A DNA stretch of 64,000 nucleotides, from assembly GCA_013140455.1 (NCBI GenBank), contig JABFSU010000025.1, positions 24,599-88,598 of the forward strand, given 5' to 3'. The notes below the pieces were generated by a model. That model saw only the letters and a list, made by a program, of their open reading frames with translations. It was not told where the DNA came from and searched no databases. The translations under genes and the position numbers were made by a program. Of the stretch, positions 26,661 to 35,728 are shown piece after piece. The stretch is from Nitrospira sp. (GTDB taxonomy: Bacteria; Nitrospirota; Nitrospiria; Nitrospirales; Nitrospiraceae). The first letter of the stretch is position 1. Every line of letters begins with the position of its first letter.

Positions 26661-27368
26661 ATGCCAAACACCACAACAACAAGCAGGAGCTATCGATTGA
26701 AGACCCCCCAACTACTTCTAGGAACGGCCCTCGTGGGAGCTCACTGGCTTCTTTCAGGACTTCCTGAGGCTCACGCTGAGATCTACCAATACATCGATGC
26801 CAACGGGACCATCTCGCTGACCAATGTACCGACCGACCTGCGCTACCGGCGAATCACCACACAATCAAACAGACTCCATCCCGTTCTGTCAGAGCGGGAA
26901 CTCGAACCGATGATCAGCCGGTATTCCAGGCGACACCAATTACACCCCGCCCTCATCCGAGCGGTCATTAAAGCGGAATCGGGCTTCGACCCGATGGCGG
27001 TGTCACGAGCCGGCGCCATTGGCCTGATGCAACTCATGCCACAAACAGCCGTTCGCCTCGAAGTGCGAGACCTCTACGATCCTGAAGATAATATCGGGGG
27101 AGGAACGAAATATCTGCGGCAGCTGCTGGATCGATTCCGGGGAAACCTTCCGTTGGCCCTTGCAGCCTACAATGCCGGGGAACATACCGTGGATCGCTAT
27201 CGCGGTCTCCCGCCGATCGACGAAACCCGCCAATACGTCCGGAAAGTCATTCGCTATTATCGGACGTTTCTGATTAAGGACGGCCTGATGGCCGGGCACG
27301 TGATCGCGGCTGCCGAATCTGCAGCGCCACAACCACCCCCCGCTTCTTTGCCGGCCTCGGCTCAGTAG
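26661..27368 (+). CDS. Exported lytic transglycosylase with N-terminal DUF4124-like segment
   Basis: A 235-residue exported protein. A signal peptide (LLGTALVGAHWLLSGLPEAHA) is followed by EIYQYIDANGTISLTNVP, the short beta-rich segment often placed before SLT domains, and then an SLT domain with IKAESGFDPMAVSRAGAIGLMQLMPQTA, GGTKYLRQLLDRF and LALAAYNAGEHTVDRY. The catalytic Glu is the one in KAESGFD. ATG at 26661 is chosen over the TTG two codons upstream. A possible promoter (TTGACA at 26627, TATCGT at 26649, spacer 16) would put the transcript start almost on the ATG, hence possibly leaderless. Its 3' end overlaps nadB on the other strand by 95 bases. Confidence 0.88.
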   Translation: MPNTTTTSRSYRLKTPQLLLGTALVGAHWLLSGLPEAHAEIYQYIDANGTISLTNVPTDLRYRRITTQSNRLHPVLSERELEPMISRYSRRHQLHPALIRAVIKAESGFDPMAVSRAGAIGLMQLMPQTAVRLEVRDLYDPEDNIGGGTKYLRQLLDRFRGNLPLALAAYNAGEHTVDRYRGLPPIDETRQYVRKVIRYYRTFLIKDGLMAGHVIAAAESAAPQPPPASLPASAQ

Positions 27369-28962
27369 TATCACTGGCGATCCGCAACTGACTGTGCTGC
27401 TTCCAGCCTGGCCGTTTCGCCTCGGGGCAATCTGAGCGAAAATGCGCCCCGACGCTGTTCTCCCGCCATAATGCGGCTTCCGCGACACAATGCGCGACCT
27501 GCACCATGTTCTTCACTTCCAGCTCAGCCCTGGTCGTAGAGAACCTGGTCACGAGCTGTGTCCAGCGGGACAATTGAGCCGTGGCGCGAATGAGCGAGTC
27601 GCGCGACCGGATGACCCCGACCTGTCCCCACATCGTCCGACGGAGCGAACTCCTGAGCTTCTCTACATCTTCCAGTGTCGCCTCTCCTGCGACCTGAGGA
27701 GCCTCTGCATAGAGAGACGGCTCAGGAAATTCCTGCCCCTGAGCAAACCCGATTGCAGCGACGCCGGCCCGCATACCAAAGACCAGTCCTTCCAATAGCG
27801 AATTGCTCGCCAGGCGATTGGCCCCATGGACGCCGCTACAGGCCACCTCGCCAGCCGCGAATAATCCCGGCAGCGTGGTGGCCCCATTTACGTCGGTCCA
27901 CACCCCGCCCATCATGTAGTGAGCGCTGGGAGAGACCGGGATCCACTCTTCGGTAATATCAATATCGGATCGCAGGCAGGTTGCATAGATCGTCGGGAAT
28001 CGGCGCTTGATGAACTCGGCACCCAGATGGGTGACATCGAGATACACATGCCGGGCGCGCGTCGCCGCCATCTCAGCCCAGATCGCCCGCGATACGATAT
28101 CCCGTGGAGCAAGGGCCCCGAGCGGATGGTATCGCTGCATGAACAGCTCGCCTTTGTTATTGCGCAACTGCCCGCCTTCTCCGCGCATGGCTTCGGACAG
28201 GAGGAACGGCGGACTGGAAGGGAGATAGAGCGAGGTCGGATGAAACTGGACGAACTCCATATCCTGCAGCATGGCTCCTGCCCGAAATGCCATCGCCATG
28301 CCATCGCCGGTGGCATTAGGAGGGTTCGTCGTCCGGGCGTAAATCTGCCCGGCACCACCTGTCGATAACACGACTGCTTTTGCAGGAATAATGAACTGCT
28401 TCGACGATGATTCATCGAGCACGACAGCCCCGCAACAACGCCCCTCCTTCACCACCAGGTCAACCGTGAAGTGATAGTCGAGCCGTTGGATGCGCTTCTG
28501 CCGCGCGACCTGCGCCATCAGTGCGCGCACCATTTCGTTGCCTGTGGCATCTCCGCGTGCGCGTAAAATGCGGCTCCGGCTATGCGCCGCCTCTCTGGCA
28601 AAGGCAAACTTTCCATCCGTCTTGTCGAATTTGGCGCCCCACCGGATCAATTCCTGGATCCGCGCCGGCCCCTCCTCCACCAGCACCCGAACCGCCTCAG
28701 GCCGACACAGCCCGTGGCCGGCCTTCAGCGTATCGGTCCGGTGAATCGCGACATCGTCCTCTTCACTGAGAGCCACCGCCACGCCTCCTTGCGCATAGAT
28801 CGAATTGCTCTGCAGCGGATGCCCCTTCGTCAGCATGATGACACGGCCTTCACGGCTCAACTCCAATGCCGCGCGCAACCCGGCTACGCCGCTCCCGATC
28901 ACCAGAAAGTCGGCGTTAGGGAGAGAGGAAGTTTTCCGCGACTGAGCTGCCGATGGTTTCAT
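27274..28962 (-). CDS. nadB: L-aspartate oxidase
   Basis: A 562-residue flavoenzyme that oxidises L-aspartate to iminoaspartate for NAD synthesis. FAD-binding VIGSGVAGLRAALELS is near the N-terminus. GGVAVAL, the substrate-loop residues in EAAHSRSRIL, RTTNPPNATGDGMAMAFRAGA, QFHPTSLY, SPSAHYMMGGV and GANRLASNSLLEGLVFG follow. Those last motifs separate NadB from succinate dehydrogenase FrdA/SdhA only by context and overall similarity. ATG at 28962 overlaps the preceding lipoprotein gene's stop (ATGA), so the long ORF-track start is rejected. The last 30 or so residues run past the usual end and overlap the converging transglycosylase gene. Confidence 0.93.
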   Translation of the reverse strand: MKPSAAQSRKTSSLPNADFLVIGSGVAGLRAALELSREGRVIMLTKGHPLQSNSIYAQGGVAVALSEEDDVAIHRTDTLKAGHGLCRPEAVRVLVEEGPARIQELIRWGAKFDKTDGKFAFAREAAHSRSRILRARGDATGNEMVRALMAQVARQKRIQRLDYHFTVDLVVKEGRCCGAVVLDESSSKQFIIPAKAVVLSTGGAGQIYARTTNPPNATGDGMAMAFRAGAMLQDMEFVQFHPTSLYLPSSPPFLLSEAMRGEGGQLRNNKGELFMQRYHPLGALAPRDIVSRAIWAEMAATRARHVYLDVTHLGAEFIKRRFPTIYATCLRSDIDITEEWIPVSPSAHYMMGGVWTDVNGATTLPGLFAAGEVACSGVHGANRLASNSLLEGLVFGMRAGVAAIGFAQGQEFPEPSLYAEAPQVAGEATLEDVEKLRSSLRRTMWGQVGVIRSRDSLIRATAQLSRWTQLVTRFSTTRAELEVKNMVQVAHCVAEAALWRENSVGAHFRSDCPEAKRPGWKQHSQLRIASDTTEPRPAKKRGVVVALQIRQPRSRARPSGRP

Positions 28963-29453
28963 TGGGGAAGCGGCTTCTGCGGCACTGCGGGAAGGTCGGA
29001 TAACGCCTGGCGCACTTTCATTCCAAACGGTAAATCCCCCTGCACACCACGGAGAAGAATCGATTGTTGGCCCACCCACTGCAAGCGGGCATGTCCACGC
29101 TGGCGAATGCCGGCGTCGTCAGGATTTTTCTTCCAGACTCCCTGCCAATGCACATACACGTCAATATTCTCCCCGTCGATCATGATGCGCTCGGTTTTGA
29201 AGTCCAGTTGAATGGATTGAAACAATTCGAAGTCCTGCGCAGCCTCTGCTTGGATTTGCTCCAACGACTCCGCAGGCAACATCACATCCTGAAAAGCAGA
29301 ACGGTCTCGATGCTGATACGCCTCCCGTAACGCTTCCACAGCACGATCGATACGGGTAAACCGCTCATGATCCTCAGGATACTGGAGCGTCTTCGATGAG
29401 CAGGCCACGGCTGTAATGAGTACCGCCGTTCCGCACCAACGGAGCATGCGCAT
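28959..29453 (-). CDS. Putative lipoprotein of unknown function upstream of nadB
   Basis: A protein of about 164 residues. A basic, hydrophobic leader (MRMLRWCGTAVLITAVACSS) ends in a lipobox-like AVAC, so lipidation and outer-membrane or periplasmic anchoring are likely. The mature part has a helical stretch (RIDRAVEALREAYQHRDRSAF) and a beta-rich part (LDFKTERIMIDGENIDVYVHWQGVW) that resembles SnoaL/NTF2-like or Cif-type folds by pattern only. I do not recognise the family. It overlaps nadB by four bases, suggesting co-translation although no functional link is apparent. The start may be ATG at 29453, or 29447. Confidence 0.65.
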   Translation of the reverse strand: MRMLRWCGTAVLITAVACSSKTLQYPEDHERFTRIDRAVEALREAYQHRDRSAFQDVMLPAESLEQIQAEAAQDFELFQSIQLDFKTERIMIDGENIDVYVHWQGVWKKNPDDAGIRQRGHARLQWVGQQSILLRGVQGDLPFGMKVRQALSDLPAVPQKPLPQ

Positions 29454-29648
29454 GAAAAACTGAGAGGCCAGAAGATTCGTATCCATAGGCTCGCAGTATA
29501 GGAACGTCCCGGGGATCGGTCAAGGCGCGGCGCCGCGGTCGAACCGACAGAAAATATGCGCACCACAATCATTCACGGTCAGTCACCGACTGGCTTGCTT
29601 TTTGACCTAAAAGTCTCTAGACTCCCCCGTCTTTGGAGATTACATTGC

Positions 29649-29744
29649 ATGTCGAGCGTGTTAAAAAAGCGTCGGAAAAAAATGCGCAAGCACAAGTATA
29701 AGAAGTTGCGCAGACGCCAAAAATTCTTACGTCGTAAGAGCTAG
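29649..29744 (+). CDS. 31-residue basic ribosomal protein (AURKAIP1/COX24, mS38/bS22-like)
   Basis: A tiny gene coding MSSVLKKRRKKMRKHKYKK and an Arg/Lys tail ending FLRRKS. The spacing of SVxKKRRKKMxKHKxKKLRRR is the signature of the AURKAIP1/COX24 domain, found in mitochondrial small-subunit protein mS38 and in the 33-residue actinobacterial ribosomal protein bS22. It most likely binds rRNA at the small-subunit/intersubunit surface. The ORF-track start at 29556 adds 31 residues without family likeness; ATG at 29649 gives exactly the short form. About 30 bases separate it from the next small gene. Confidence 0.8.
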   Translation: MSSVLKKRRKKMRKHKYKKLRRRQKFLRRKS

Positions 29745-29773
29745 CTCACCCCGTTCACCGGGAGGAGGACATT

Positions 29774-29992
29774 GTGCCGGAAGGCAAGAAGGTTCGCATC
29801 CGCGTCCGTACGGTGAACTGCACCTACGTGGGGGACTTTCTCGTTCCGCCAATGCGTCATCGCGTCTCGGATGCGATCAACGAGGAAGTGCGACTCTTTA
29901 TCAGCCTGACGGACGTGGTCATTAACGAGACGGATCGTTCTGACTATGTGGCCCTCAATAAGAACCTGATCGAGTCCATCGCGCAGCTCTAG
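29774..29992 (+). CDS. Small conserved protein of unknown function
   Basis: A 72-residue protein starting at GTG with GGGAGGAGG a few bases upstream. It reads as a compact beta-rich domain: KKVRIRVRTVNCTYVGDFLVPPM, then RVSDAINEEVRLFISLTDVVIN and LNKNLIESI. The pattern (two strands, a flexible Pro-rich turn, then a strand with SLTDV) recalls small Sm-like or DUF6812-type proteins, but I cannot name it with certainty. It sits between the mS38-like gene and the ABC exporter, all on the plus strand. Confidence 0.6.
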   Translation: MPEGKKVRIRVRTVNCTYVGDFLVPPMRHRVSDAINEEVRLFISLTDVVINETDRSDYVALNKNLIESIAQL

Positions 29993-30084
29993 CACCTTGT
30001 CCTCCAACCATCCTCCGTTGCATCCCATCGCCCCGGATACCCACAGGGATGGGATAACGCCCTTACACCGAAACCTCCAGACGT

Positions 30085-31815
30085 ATGTCGCCCTTTAGAC
30101 GATTTCTTCCATTTGTACGACCATATCTTTCACGAATGATCCTGGCGGGACTCCTCGTGATGGGAGTGGCCGCCATCAATCTGGCCCTGCTGCGCCTGGC
30201 CGGCACGCTCTGGGACGTCATTACCGTCCAACACGATCGTACCCGCATGACGGAATTGATCGGGCTGTTCATCGGCCTGGTTCTCCTGCAAGGCCTCTGT
30301 TCGATGGGGCACAGCTACCTGACGACCTGGATCTCCCAACGAGTCGTCGCTGATTTCCGCACCCATCTCTTTGCGCATCTGCAGAACCTCGCGGTCAGCT
30401 TCTTCGCCAGGAGGCGAACGGGGGAATTGCTATCCCGGCTGATGAACGATGTCACCGTCATTCAGTCCATCGTCACCGAGACCCCCATCGACACGGCGAA
30501 ACAGTTGGTGACGTTCATCGGCGGCATCGGGTTCTTGCTGGCCATGAATTGGCGGCTGTGCCTCCTCATTCTGCTCCTCCTCCCGCTGTTGGTGCTCGTC
30601 GCCAAATTTTTTGGACGCAAACTGAAATCACTGTCGACCTCGATCCAGGATCAAACCGCCGCGCTCAGCACCCTCCTTGAGGAAGTCATTTCAGGCATAC
30701 GTATCGTGAAGTCGTTCGTACAAACGAAGCGGGAAGAAGACCGTTTCTTGACCCAGGTCCAGCATGGCCTGGCTCTCTCGCTCAAACGAGCCGGCATCAT
30801 GGCCCTGTTCGTCCCCGTCATCAGCCTACTGACATTTTCAGCCGCCGCTGCCGTGCTGTGGTACGGTGGCACCCAAGTGATCGAAGGCACCGTCACACCG
30901 GGCGATCTCTTCGCCTTCGTGCTGTTCGCAGGAATCCTGATCGGGCCCTTCAGTTCGGCAGCCCGCGTCTTCGCTCAAATCAAAGAGGCTCAGGGCGCCA
31001 CCCAGCGCGTCTTTGAAATTCTCGACGCAGAAGCGGACATTCGAGACGCCCCGAATGCGCACGTCCTCTCCGCAGTGAAAGGCCACGTGCGTGCCGAGCA
31101 GGTCAGCTTCAGTTACGACCCCCGCACCCCAGTGCTGTCTCACCTGTCATTCGAAGCACAGCCGGGCGAACTCGTCGCCTTCGTCGGGCCGACGGGAGCC
31201 GGCAAAACAACCGTCATCAATCTGCTCCATCGCTTCTACGATCCGGTCGAAGGCCGTATCACCGTGGATGGGCACGATCTGAAACAGGTCACGGTGGATA
31301 GCTGGTATCGGCAGGTCGCGCTCGTTCCGCAAGAAACCATTCTGTTCGGCGGGACGATTCTCGACAACATTCGATATGGGAACCCCGAGGCGAGCGAGGC
31401 GGCGGTAGAGGAAGCGAGCAAGGCGGCACACGCGCACGAATTTATTTCGGCCTTTCCTGACAAATACCTGACTGTGGTGGGAGAGAAAGGGATCAACCTG
31501 TCAGGCGGCCAGCGGCAGCGGATTGCCATTGCCCGGGCGATTCTCAAAAACCCTCGCATCCTGCTGCTCGATGAAGCCACCTCGTCGCTCGACACCGAAT
31601 CGGAACGGCTGGTCCAGGAAGCCCTTGAACGATTGATGCAGGGACGAACCACGTTTGTGGTCGCGCATCGACTCTCCACAATTCAACGCGCAGACCGCAT
31701 CCTTGTCCTGGATAAGGGACGAGTCGTTGAAGAAGGTACCCACGCACAGCTGCTTGAGCGTAAAGGTCTCTATCACTATCTCTACACAATTAGGTTCACC
31801 GAGCAGACATCCTAG
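30085..31815 (+). CDS. MsbA-type ABC exporter (fused membrane and ATPase domains)
   Basis: A 576-residue half-exporter. Six membrane helices occupy residues about 15-300, with the coupling-helix region around SRLMNDVTVIQSIV. The C-terminal ATPase is complete: Walker A VGPTGAGKTTV, Q-loop VPQETILFGGTI, signature LSGGQRQRIAIARAI, Walker B ILLLDEATSSLD and switch VAHRLSTI. Homodimers of this type flip lipids such as lipid A core (MsbA) or export drugs. The substrate is not visible. It is useful as an intact comparison for the degenerate ABC protein at 48239. Confidence 0.9.
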   Translation: MSPFRRFLPFVRPYLSRMILAGLLVMGVAAINLALLRLAGTLWDVITVQHDRTRMTELIGLFIGLVLLQGLCSMGHSYLTTWISQRVVADFRTHLFAHLQNLAVSFFARRRTGELLSRLMNDVTVIQSIVTETPIDTAKQLVTFIGGIGFLLAMNWRLCLLILLLLPLLVLVAKFFGRKLKSLSTSIQDQTAALSTLLEEVISGIRIVKSFVQTKREEDRFLTQVQHGLALSLKRAGIMALFVPVISLLTFSAAAAVLWYGGTQVIEGTVTPGDLFAFVLFAGILIGPFSSAARVFAQIKEAQGATQRVFEILDAEADIRDAPNAHVLSAVKGHVRAEQVSFSYDPRTPVLSHLSFEAQPGELVAFVGPTGAGKTTVINLLHRFYDPVEGRITVDGHDLKQVTVDSWYRQVALVPQETILFGGTILDNIRYGNPEASEAAVEEASKAAHAHEFISAFPDKYLTVVGEKGINLSGGQRQRIAIARAILKNPRILLLDEATSSLDTESERLVQEALERLMQGRTTFVVAHRLSTIQRADRILVLDKGRVVEEGTHAQLLERKGLYHYLYTIRFTEQTS

Positions 31816-31864
31816 CCCCAACTGCTTCGTCATCATCCCGTCACGACCCATTCCCTTTACTCAT

Positions 31865-32941
31865 TCACTCCAGCTTTTCCACTCGCACGCCTAAGAGCCG
31901 GATCCGTTGACGACGCGGGTTCTCCCGCCGATCAAGGAACGGGAGCAGCAGCTTGAGCAGCTCGCGACGCACAGCCGCCCCATCCCGCACCGGATCAGGA
32001 AAGGTATGGGCTCTGGTGACCGTGGTGAAGTCAGAAAACCGCACGGTAAGAGCGACCGTCCTGCAGGCGTCGAATCCTTCCTGCGCCAGTCGCGCAAACA
32101 CGCCGTCACCTAACTGCGACAACCGCTCCACCAGAACCTGTGAATCCAGCGTATCCTCATCAAAGGTCTCCTGCTCGCTGATCGACTTCGGCTCCCAATG
32201 CTCCTCCACCGGCGAGTTATCCTGCGCGCGAATCTTGGCATACCATTCACGCCCCCGCTTGCCGAACCGTGTCTCTATCTCAGCCTGGCTCAACTGTTTC
32301 AGCTCCTCAACAAGCCGAATATGCTGTGCAGCGAGCAACGCTTCGGTCTTCGGCCCGATTCCAGGAATCGCACGGACCGACAACGGAGCGAGAAACGCTT
32401 CCGCCTCTGCCTCCGTCACAACCGTAAAACCGTCGGGCTTCTGAAAGCCTGAGGCGATCTTGGCAATCATTTTATTCGGCCCGATCCCGACCGACGCCGT
32501 CAATCGTTCTTCGGCGAGAATCGCCGCCTTGACCGACCGACACAACACGGCCGCCGCCTCGAAGGACCCGGAGCTAGACACATCCCCATAGGCCTCATCG
32601 ATACTCGCCTGCTCGAGCACAGGAATGGCTCGGCGAGCAATAGCCATCACCGATTCGGATACACGTGCATACTTGCGCATATCGACGGAGACGAACGTGA
32701 CCGGGGGCTGCCCCCTTCGACGAGCCTCTTCCGAAAGACGCCAGGCCGTGGAAATCGGAGTCGCCGAATGAATCCCGTACTCGCGCGCTTTGTAATTTGC
32801 AGTCGAAGCAACCCCGCGCCCCTGCCCTTGTGCCGGATCGGCCCCCACGACCAGAGGGAGTCCTCGAAACGCCGGTGTATCCCGCTCTTCGATCGCAGCA
32901 TAAAACGCGTCCATATCGATGTGCGCAATGATCCTAGGCAT
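31865..32941 (-). CDS. dinB: DNA polymerase IV
   Basis: A 358-residue Y-family polymerase. Catalytic carboxylates are seen in IAHIDMDAFYAAIEERD and EQASIDEAYGDVS; VDMRKYARVSESVM, SVGIGPNKMIAKIASG and the helix-hairpin-helix IPGIGPKTEALLA are all present, followed by the little-finger domain with SEQETFDEDTLD. Length is standard. It performs translesion synthesis. No LexA-type box is evident by eye upstream. It converges with the ABC exporter gene. Confidence 0.94.
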   Translation of the reverse strand: MPRIIAHIDMDAFYAAIEERDTPAFRGLPLVVGADPAQGQGRGVASTANYKAREYGIHSATPISTAWRLSEEARRRGQPPVTFVSVDMRKYARVSESVMAIARRAIPVLEQASIDEAYGDVSSSGSFEAAAVLCRSVKAAILAEERLTASVGIGPNKMIAKIASGFQKPDGFTVVTEAEAEAFLAPLSVRAIPGIGPKTEALLAAQHIRLVEELKQLSQAEIETRFGKRGREWYAKIRAQDNSPVEEHWEPKSISEQETFDEDTLDSQVLVERLSQLGDGVFARLAQEGFDACRTVALTVRFSDFTTVTRAHTFPDPVRDGAAVRRELLKLLLPFLDRRENPRRQRIRLLGVRVEKLE

Positions 32942-33189
32942 CAGCCCATTCTACTTCCTTGATTGAACCCAGGGGTATTTACTGATCGGCATCAGACAGA
33001 TAGCAACTTTTTTCGCTACGAATACCTGAGATTGTCCGCGACTATGTACAAGAAGATCAAAGAGAGAAAGGGGGACACAGGCGGGCGAAGAACACAGATC
33101 GTAGAAGGACGCTTAGACACGACAACATGCCCAAACGAGAAAAGGACTCACTACGAGTGAAATGATAACCAATCCCTTTTAGGTAGGGC

Positions 33190-33852
33190 TTACCGGACCT
33201 TGGAGAAGTCGGCGTCAAATTCGCTCGTCTTCCCGTCCGGGAAGAACACGATGACTTTCGTCTTACCGTTCGGATCGAAGCTGTCGTAGGCGAAGCGCGC
33301 CGTAAATCGCGATCGGAAGGCGGGGCCCTGGCCGTCGTTCTTGCGGCCCTTTTCCGCAGGGCTCACATCGATGGACTTGATATTCTTGTTCCCTTGTTGA
33401 AACGCAACCTGTGCCCCTTCGGCAAAGTATTCGTCGTCGCCGCAGAGCTGCACTTCCACTTCCATATTCGGCATATCGACGACTTTCTTGATGAACTCAT
33501 CCGGCATACGGATCTCTTTCTTCTGCTTCTTCGATTCCGCCGCTTCCTGGCGCCCGAAAGCTTCGAGTCGGAATCGCTTGGTACGCAGGATGGCGCTGGC
33601 ACCGCAGGGATCTTTTTCAGGATCTGACCCGACCCGGGTGGCCAAGGACGCTTGCTGCAGGACCTTCTTGACGTCTTCAGGAGAGTTAGCTTTGTCCATC
33701 GGAATACGGCCGGCCTCCAGAGCCTTCTGCGCATCGTCCACGGACAGCTTCACGTCAATGGCCGACGCCGCCTCTGGTCCGACGAGCGCCAGAACTCCCA
33801 ATAGACTCGACACCACCACCATCCCTTGACGCCGATGGGCTCTGCTCTGCAT
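33190..33852 (-). CDS. Exported protein of unknown function
   Basis: A 220-residue protein with a signal peptide (MVVVSSLLGVLALVGPEAASA). The mature part begins IDVKLSVDDAQKALEAGR, continues with a helical stretch including a Lys/Glu-rich segment, and ends in strands such as FTARFAYDSFDPNGKTKVIVFFPDG. No catalytic motif is visible; two Cys (PCGAS, QLCGDDE) might form a disulfide. I do not recognise the family. ATG at 33852 is preceded by GGGAGG at good spacing, so the ORF-track start (14 residues longer) is rejected. It stands alone downstream of maf. Confidence 0.65.
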   Translation of the reverse strand: MQSRAHRRQGMVVVSSLLGVLALVGPEAASAIDVKLSVDDAQKALEAGRIPMDKANSPEDVKKVLQQASLATRVGSDPEKDPCGASAILRTKRFRLEAFGRQEAAESKKQKKEIRMPDEFIKKVVDMPNMEVEVQLCGDDEYFAEGAQVAFQQGNKNIKSIDVSPAEKGRKNDGQGPAFRSRFTARFAYDSFDPNGKTKVIVFFPDGKTSEFDADFSKVR

Positions 33853-33917
33853 AACCGCCTCCCTGAAGATAAAGCCAAGAAAAGAATGGCGCATTGTAGG
33901 GGAAGCGCCAGGTCATT

Positions 33918-34553
33918 TCAATCATGCGTAAACCGTGACCAGTTCGGATACGGCTTGTCGCGATAAAGCGCATCGACATCGACGGGAGCAGGTACGCCTG
34001 CGTCAGCCAGCAAGATTGCCACCCTGAGCAAGGGCAACCCGACGATGCCAAGAAAATCACCACAGATCGTCTCGATGAACTCACCGCCCACGCCCTGAAT
34101 GGAATAGGCGCCGGCTTTCCCCATCGGCTCTTGAGTCGCCAGATATCGCTCGATGGCGGCTTCGTCATAGGCTTTCATCTGTACCGTGGCAGTCTCGATC
34201 GCGACGGCTTCATGGTGAGGGGTCTGCTGACAGAGGGCCACGGCCGTGTGTACATCATGCGGCCGCCCTGCCAATCTCGTCAGCATCGCGCGTGCATCGG
34301 CCAGATCCGACGGCTTGCCCAACATCTGCCCGTCGAGTTCAATCACGGTGTCGCTGCCCAGCACCAAAGCGGTCGGTCGCACAATCGCAATGGACCGCGC
34401 TTTCTCACGCGCAAAATGCTCAACCTGTTGCCGCGGACTCCGTCCCGGCTGAGGCACTTCTTCAAAATCCGGGGCGACAATCTCGAATGGAATACCGAGC
34501 AGCGCGAGGAGTTCGCGGCGGCGAGGAGAGGTTGAGGCGAGAATCAACTGCAT
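33918..34553 (-). CDS. maf: Maf-family nucleotide pyrophosphatase
   Basis: A 211-residue protein. LASTSPRRRELLALLG with the Ser/Arg pair at the N-terminus, FEIVAPDFEEV, ALVLGSDTVIELDGQMLGKP and AGAYSIQGVGGEFIETICGDFLGIVGLPL are the hallmarks of Maf. These enzymes hydrolyse dTTP/UTP or modified nucleotides to monophosphates. It overlaps the dus gene by ten bases, as part of a minus-strand run DUF692-dus-maf. Confidence 0.93.
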   Translation of the reverse strand: MQLILASTSPRRRELLALLGIPFEIVAPDFEEVPQPGRSPRQQVEHFAREKARSIAIVRPTALVLGSDTVIELDGQMLGKPSDLADARAMLTRLAGRPHDVHTAVALCQQTPHHEAVAIETATVQMKAYDEAAIERYLATQEPMGKAGAYSIQGVGGEFIETICGDFLGIVGLPLLRVAILLADAGVPAPVDVDALYRDKPYPNWSRFTHD

Positions 34554-35728
34554 CGCGATATAAGCGTCTGGGCCTCAGTCGACAGATCATCGCCGAACAC
34601 TCCATCTGTGGCCTGACCATCGACGATCTGATTGGCCTGATAGCGGGCGATCATAGCCTCCACATCCTCCGCAGACGACACGCGAAACATCTGGCCCCGC
34701 AACGCCGCCGCATGGGGGAAGCCTTTGCAATACCACCCCAAATGCTTCCGCATGCGATGAAATTGCCCCGGACCGCAAATCGCCTGGAACTGCCGCGCAT
34801 GGTCGAGCATCAGCGCGAAGCGCGCGGTAAGTTCTATCGGCTGGTCTTTAATGCACGCGTCTGACGCATCCCCCCTTGCCAACGCACGGGCCTGCTCTTT
34901 GGCGTGAAAAAACCACGGGGCTCCAAGCACAGCTCGTCCGACTAGGACTCCATCCACCTGCGTGGATCGCACGCGACTCACCACCTCATTGAGGCTTTGG
35001 ACATCGCCGTTCCCCAACAGCAGTATGCCCGTGTCTTTGACTAACTGGACCGCCCTGGCGATCGCCGACCAATCCGCTTCACCTCGATACATTTGCTGGA
35101 GCGTGCGCCCGTGAAGGGTGATCGCAACAGGCTTTTCTTGAATCAGATGCGAAACCCAGTCTTCCACAATCACGGAGTCGTAGCCTAACCGGGTCTTCAC
35201 GGACAGCGGCAGCACGCGTCGCTGAACCGGAACTGTGCCCTGACGCCCGACATTCATTGCATGAATCGCCGCAATCCTCGCAGGTTTAAACCCGACCTGC
35301 TCCAACGTCTGCCCGTTCGCCCAATCATGAATCGCACGACTGGTAGCTTGCATGATGGCATGGGCCACCTCTGGGGTCTTGATCAGGCCGGCGCCAGAAC
35401 CGGATGACGCCACATTTTTTGACGGGCACCCCATATTAATATCGATTCCATCAAATCCTAACTCGCAGGCCGCGTGCGTGGCCTGGTAGAACAACGCTGG
35501 ATCTTTGCCATAGAGCTGGGCAACAACCGGCCTTTCCAATTCACTATAGATCAGCGTGTTCAGCAGGAACTCCGGCCCCCGACAGACATCATGAACATGC
35601 GTGAACTCGGTAAAGGTCACATCAGGCCTGCCGTGCTGAGCAATCACTCGCCGGAACGTCGCATCCGTCACCCCATCCATCGGAGAGAGGCCCACGATCG
35701 GGCGCGACAATGTCGACCAGAAGCTCAT
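34544..35728 (-). CDS. dus: tRNA-dihydrouridine synthase
   Basis: A 394-residue flavin TIM-barrel enzyme that reduces uridine in tRNA. SPMDGVTDATFRRVIA binds FMN phosphate, DGIDINMGCPSKNVASSGSGAGL holds the catalytic Cys, and RTLQQMYRGEADWSAI and GNGDVQSL follow. It is about 60 residues longer than typical Dus; a longer loop (VGFKPARIAAIHAMNVGRQGT) between the Cys motif and VKTRLG explains part of this. Which uridine it modifies is not visible. The start overlaps the DUF692 stop (ATGA). Confidence 0.9.
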   Translation of the reverse strand: MSFWSTLSRPIVGLSPMDGVTDATFRRVIAQHGRPDVTFTEFTHVHDVCRGPEFLLNTLIYSELERPVVAQLYGKDPALFYQATHAACELGFDGIDINMGCPSKNVASSGSGAGLIKTPEVAHAIMQATSRAIHDWANGQTLEQVGFKPARIAAIHAMNVGRQGTVPVQRRVLPLSVKTRLGYDSVIVEDWVSHLIQEKPVAITLHGRTLQQMYRGEADWSAIARAVQLVKDTGILLLGNGDVQSLNEVVSRVRSTQVDGVLVGRAVLGAPWFFHAKEQARALARGDASDACIKDQPIELTARFALMLDHARQFQAICGPGQFHRMRKHLGWYCKGFPHAAALRGQMFRVSSAEDVEAMIARYQANQIVDGQATDGVFGDDLSTEAQTLISRCS

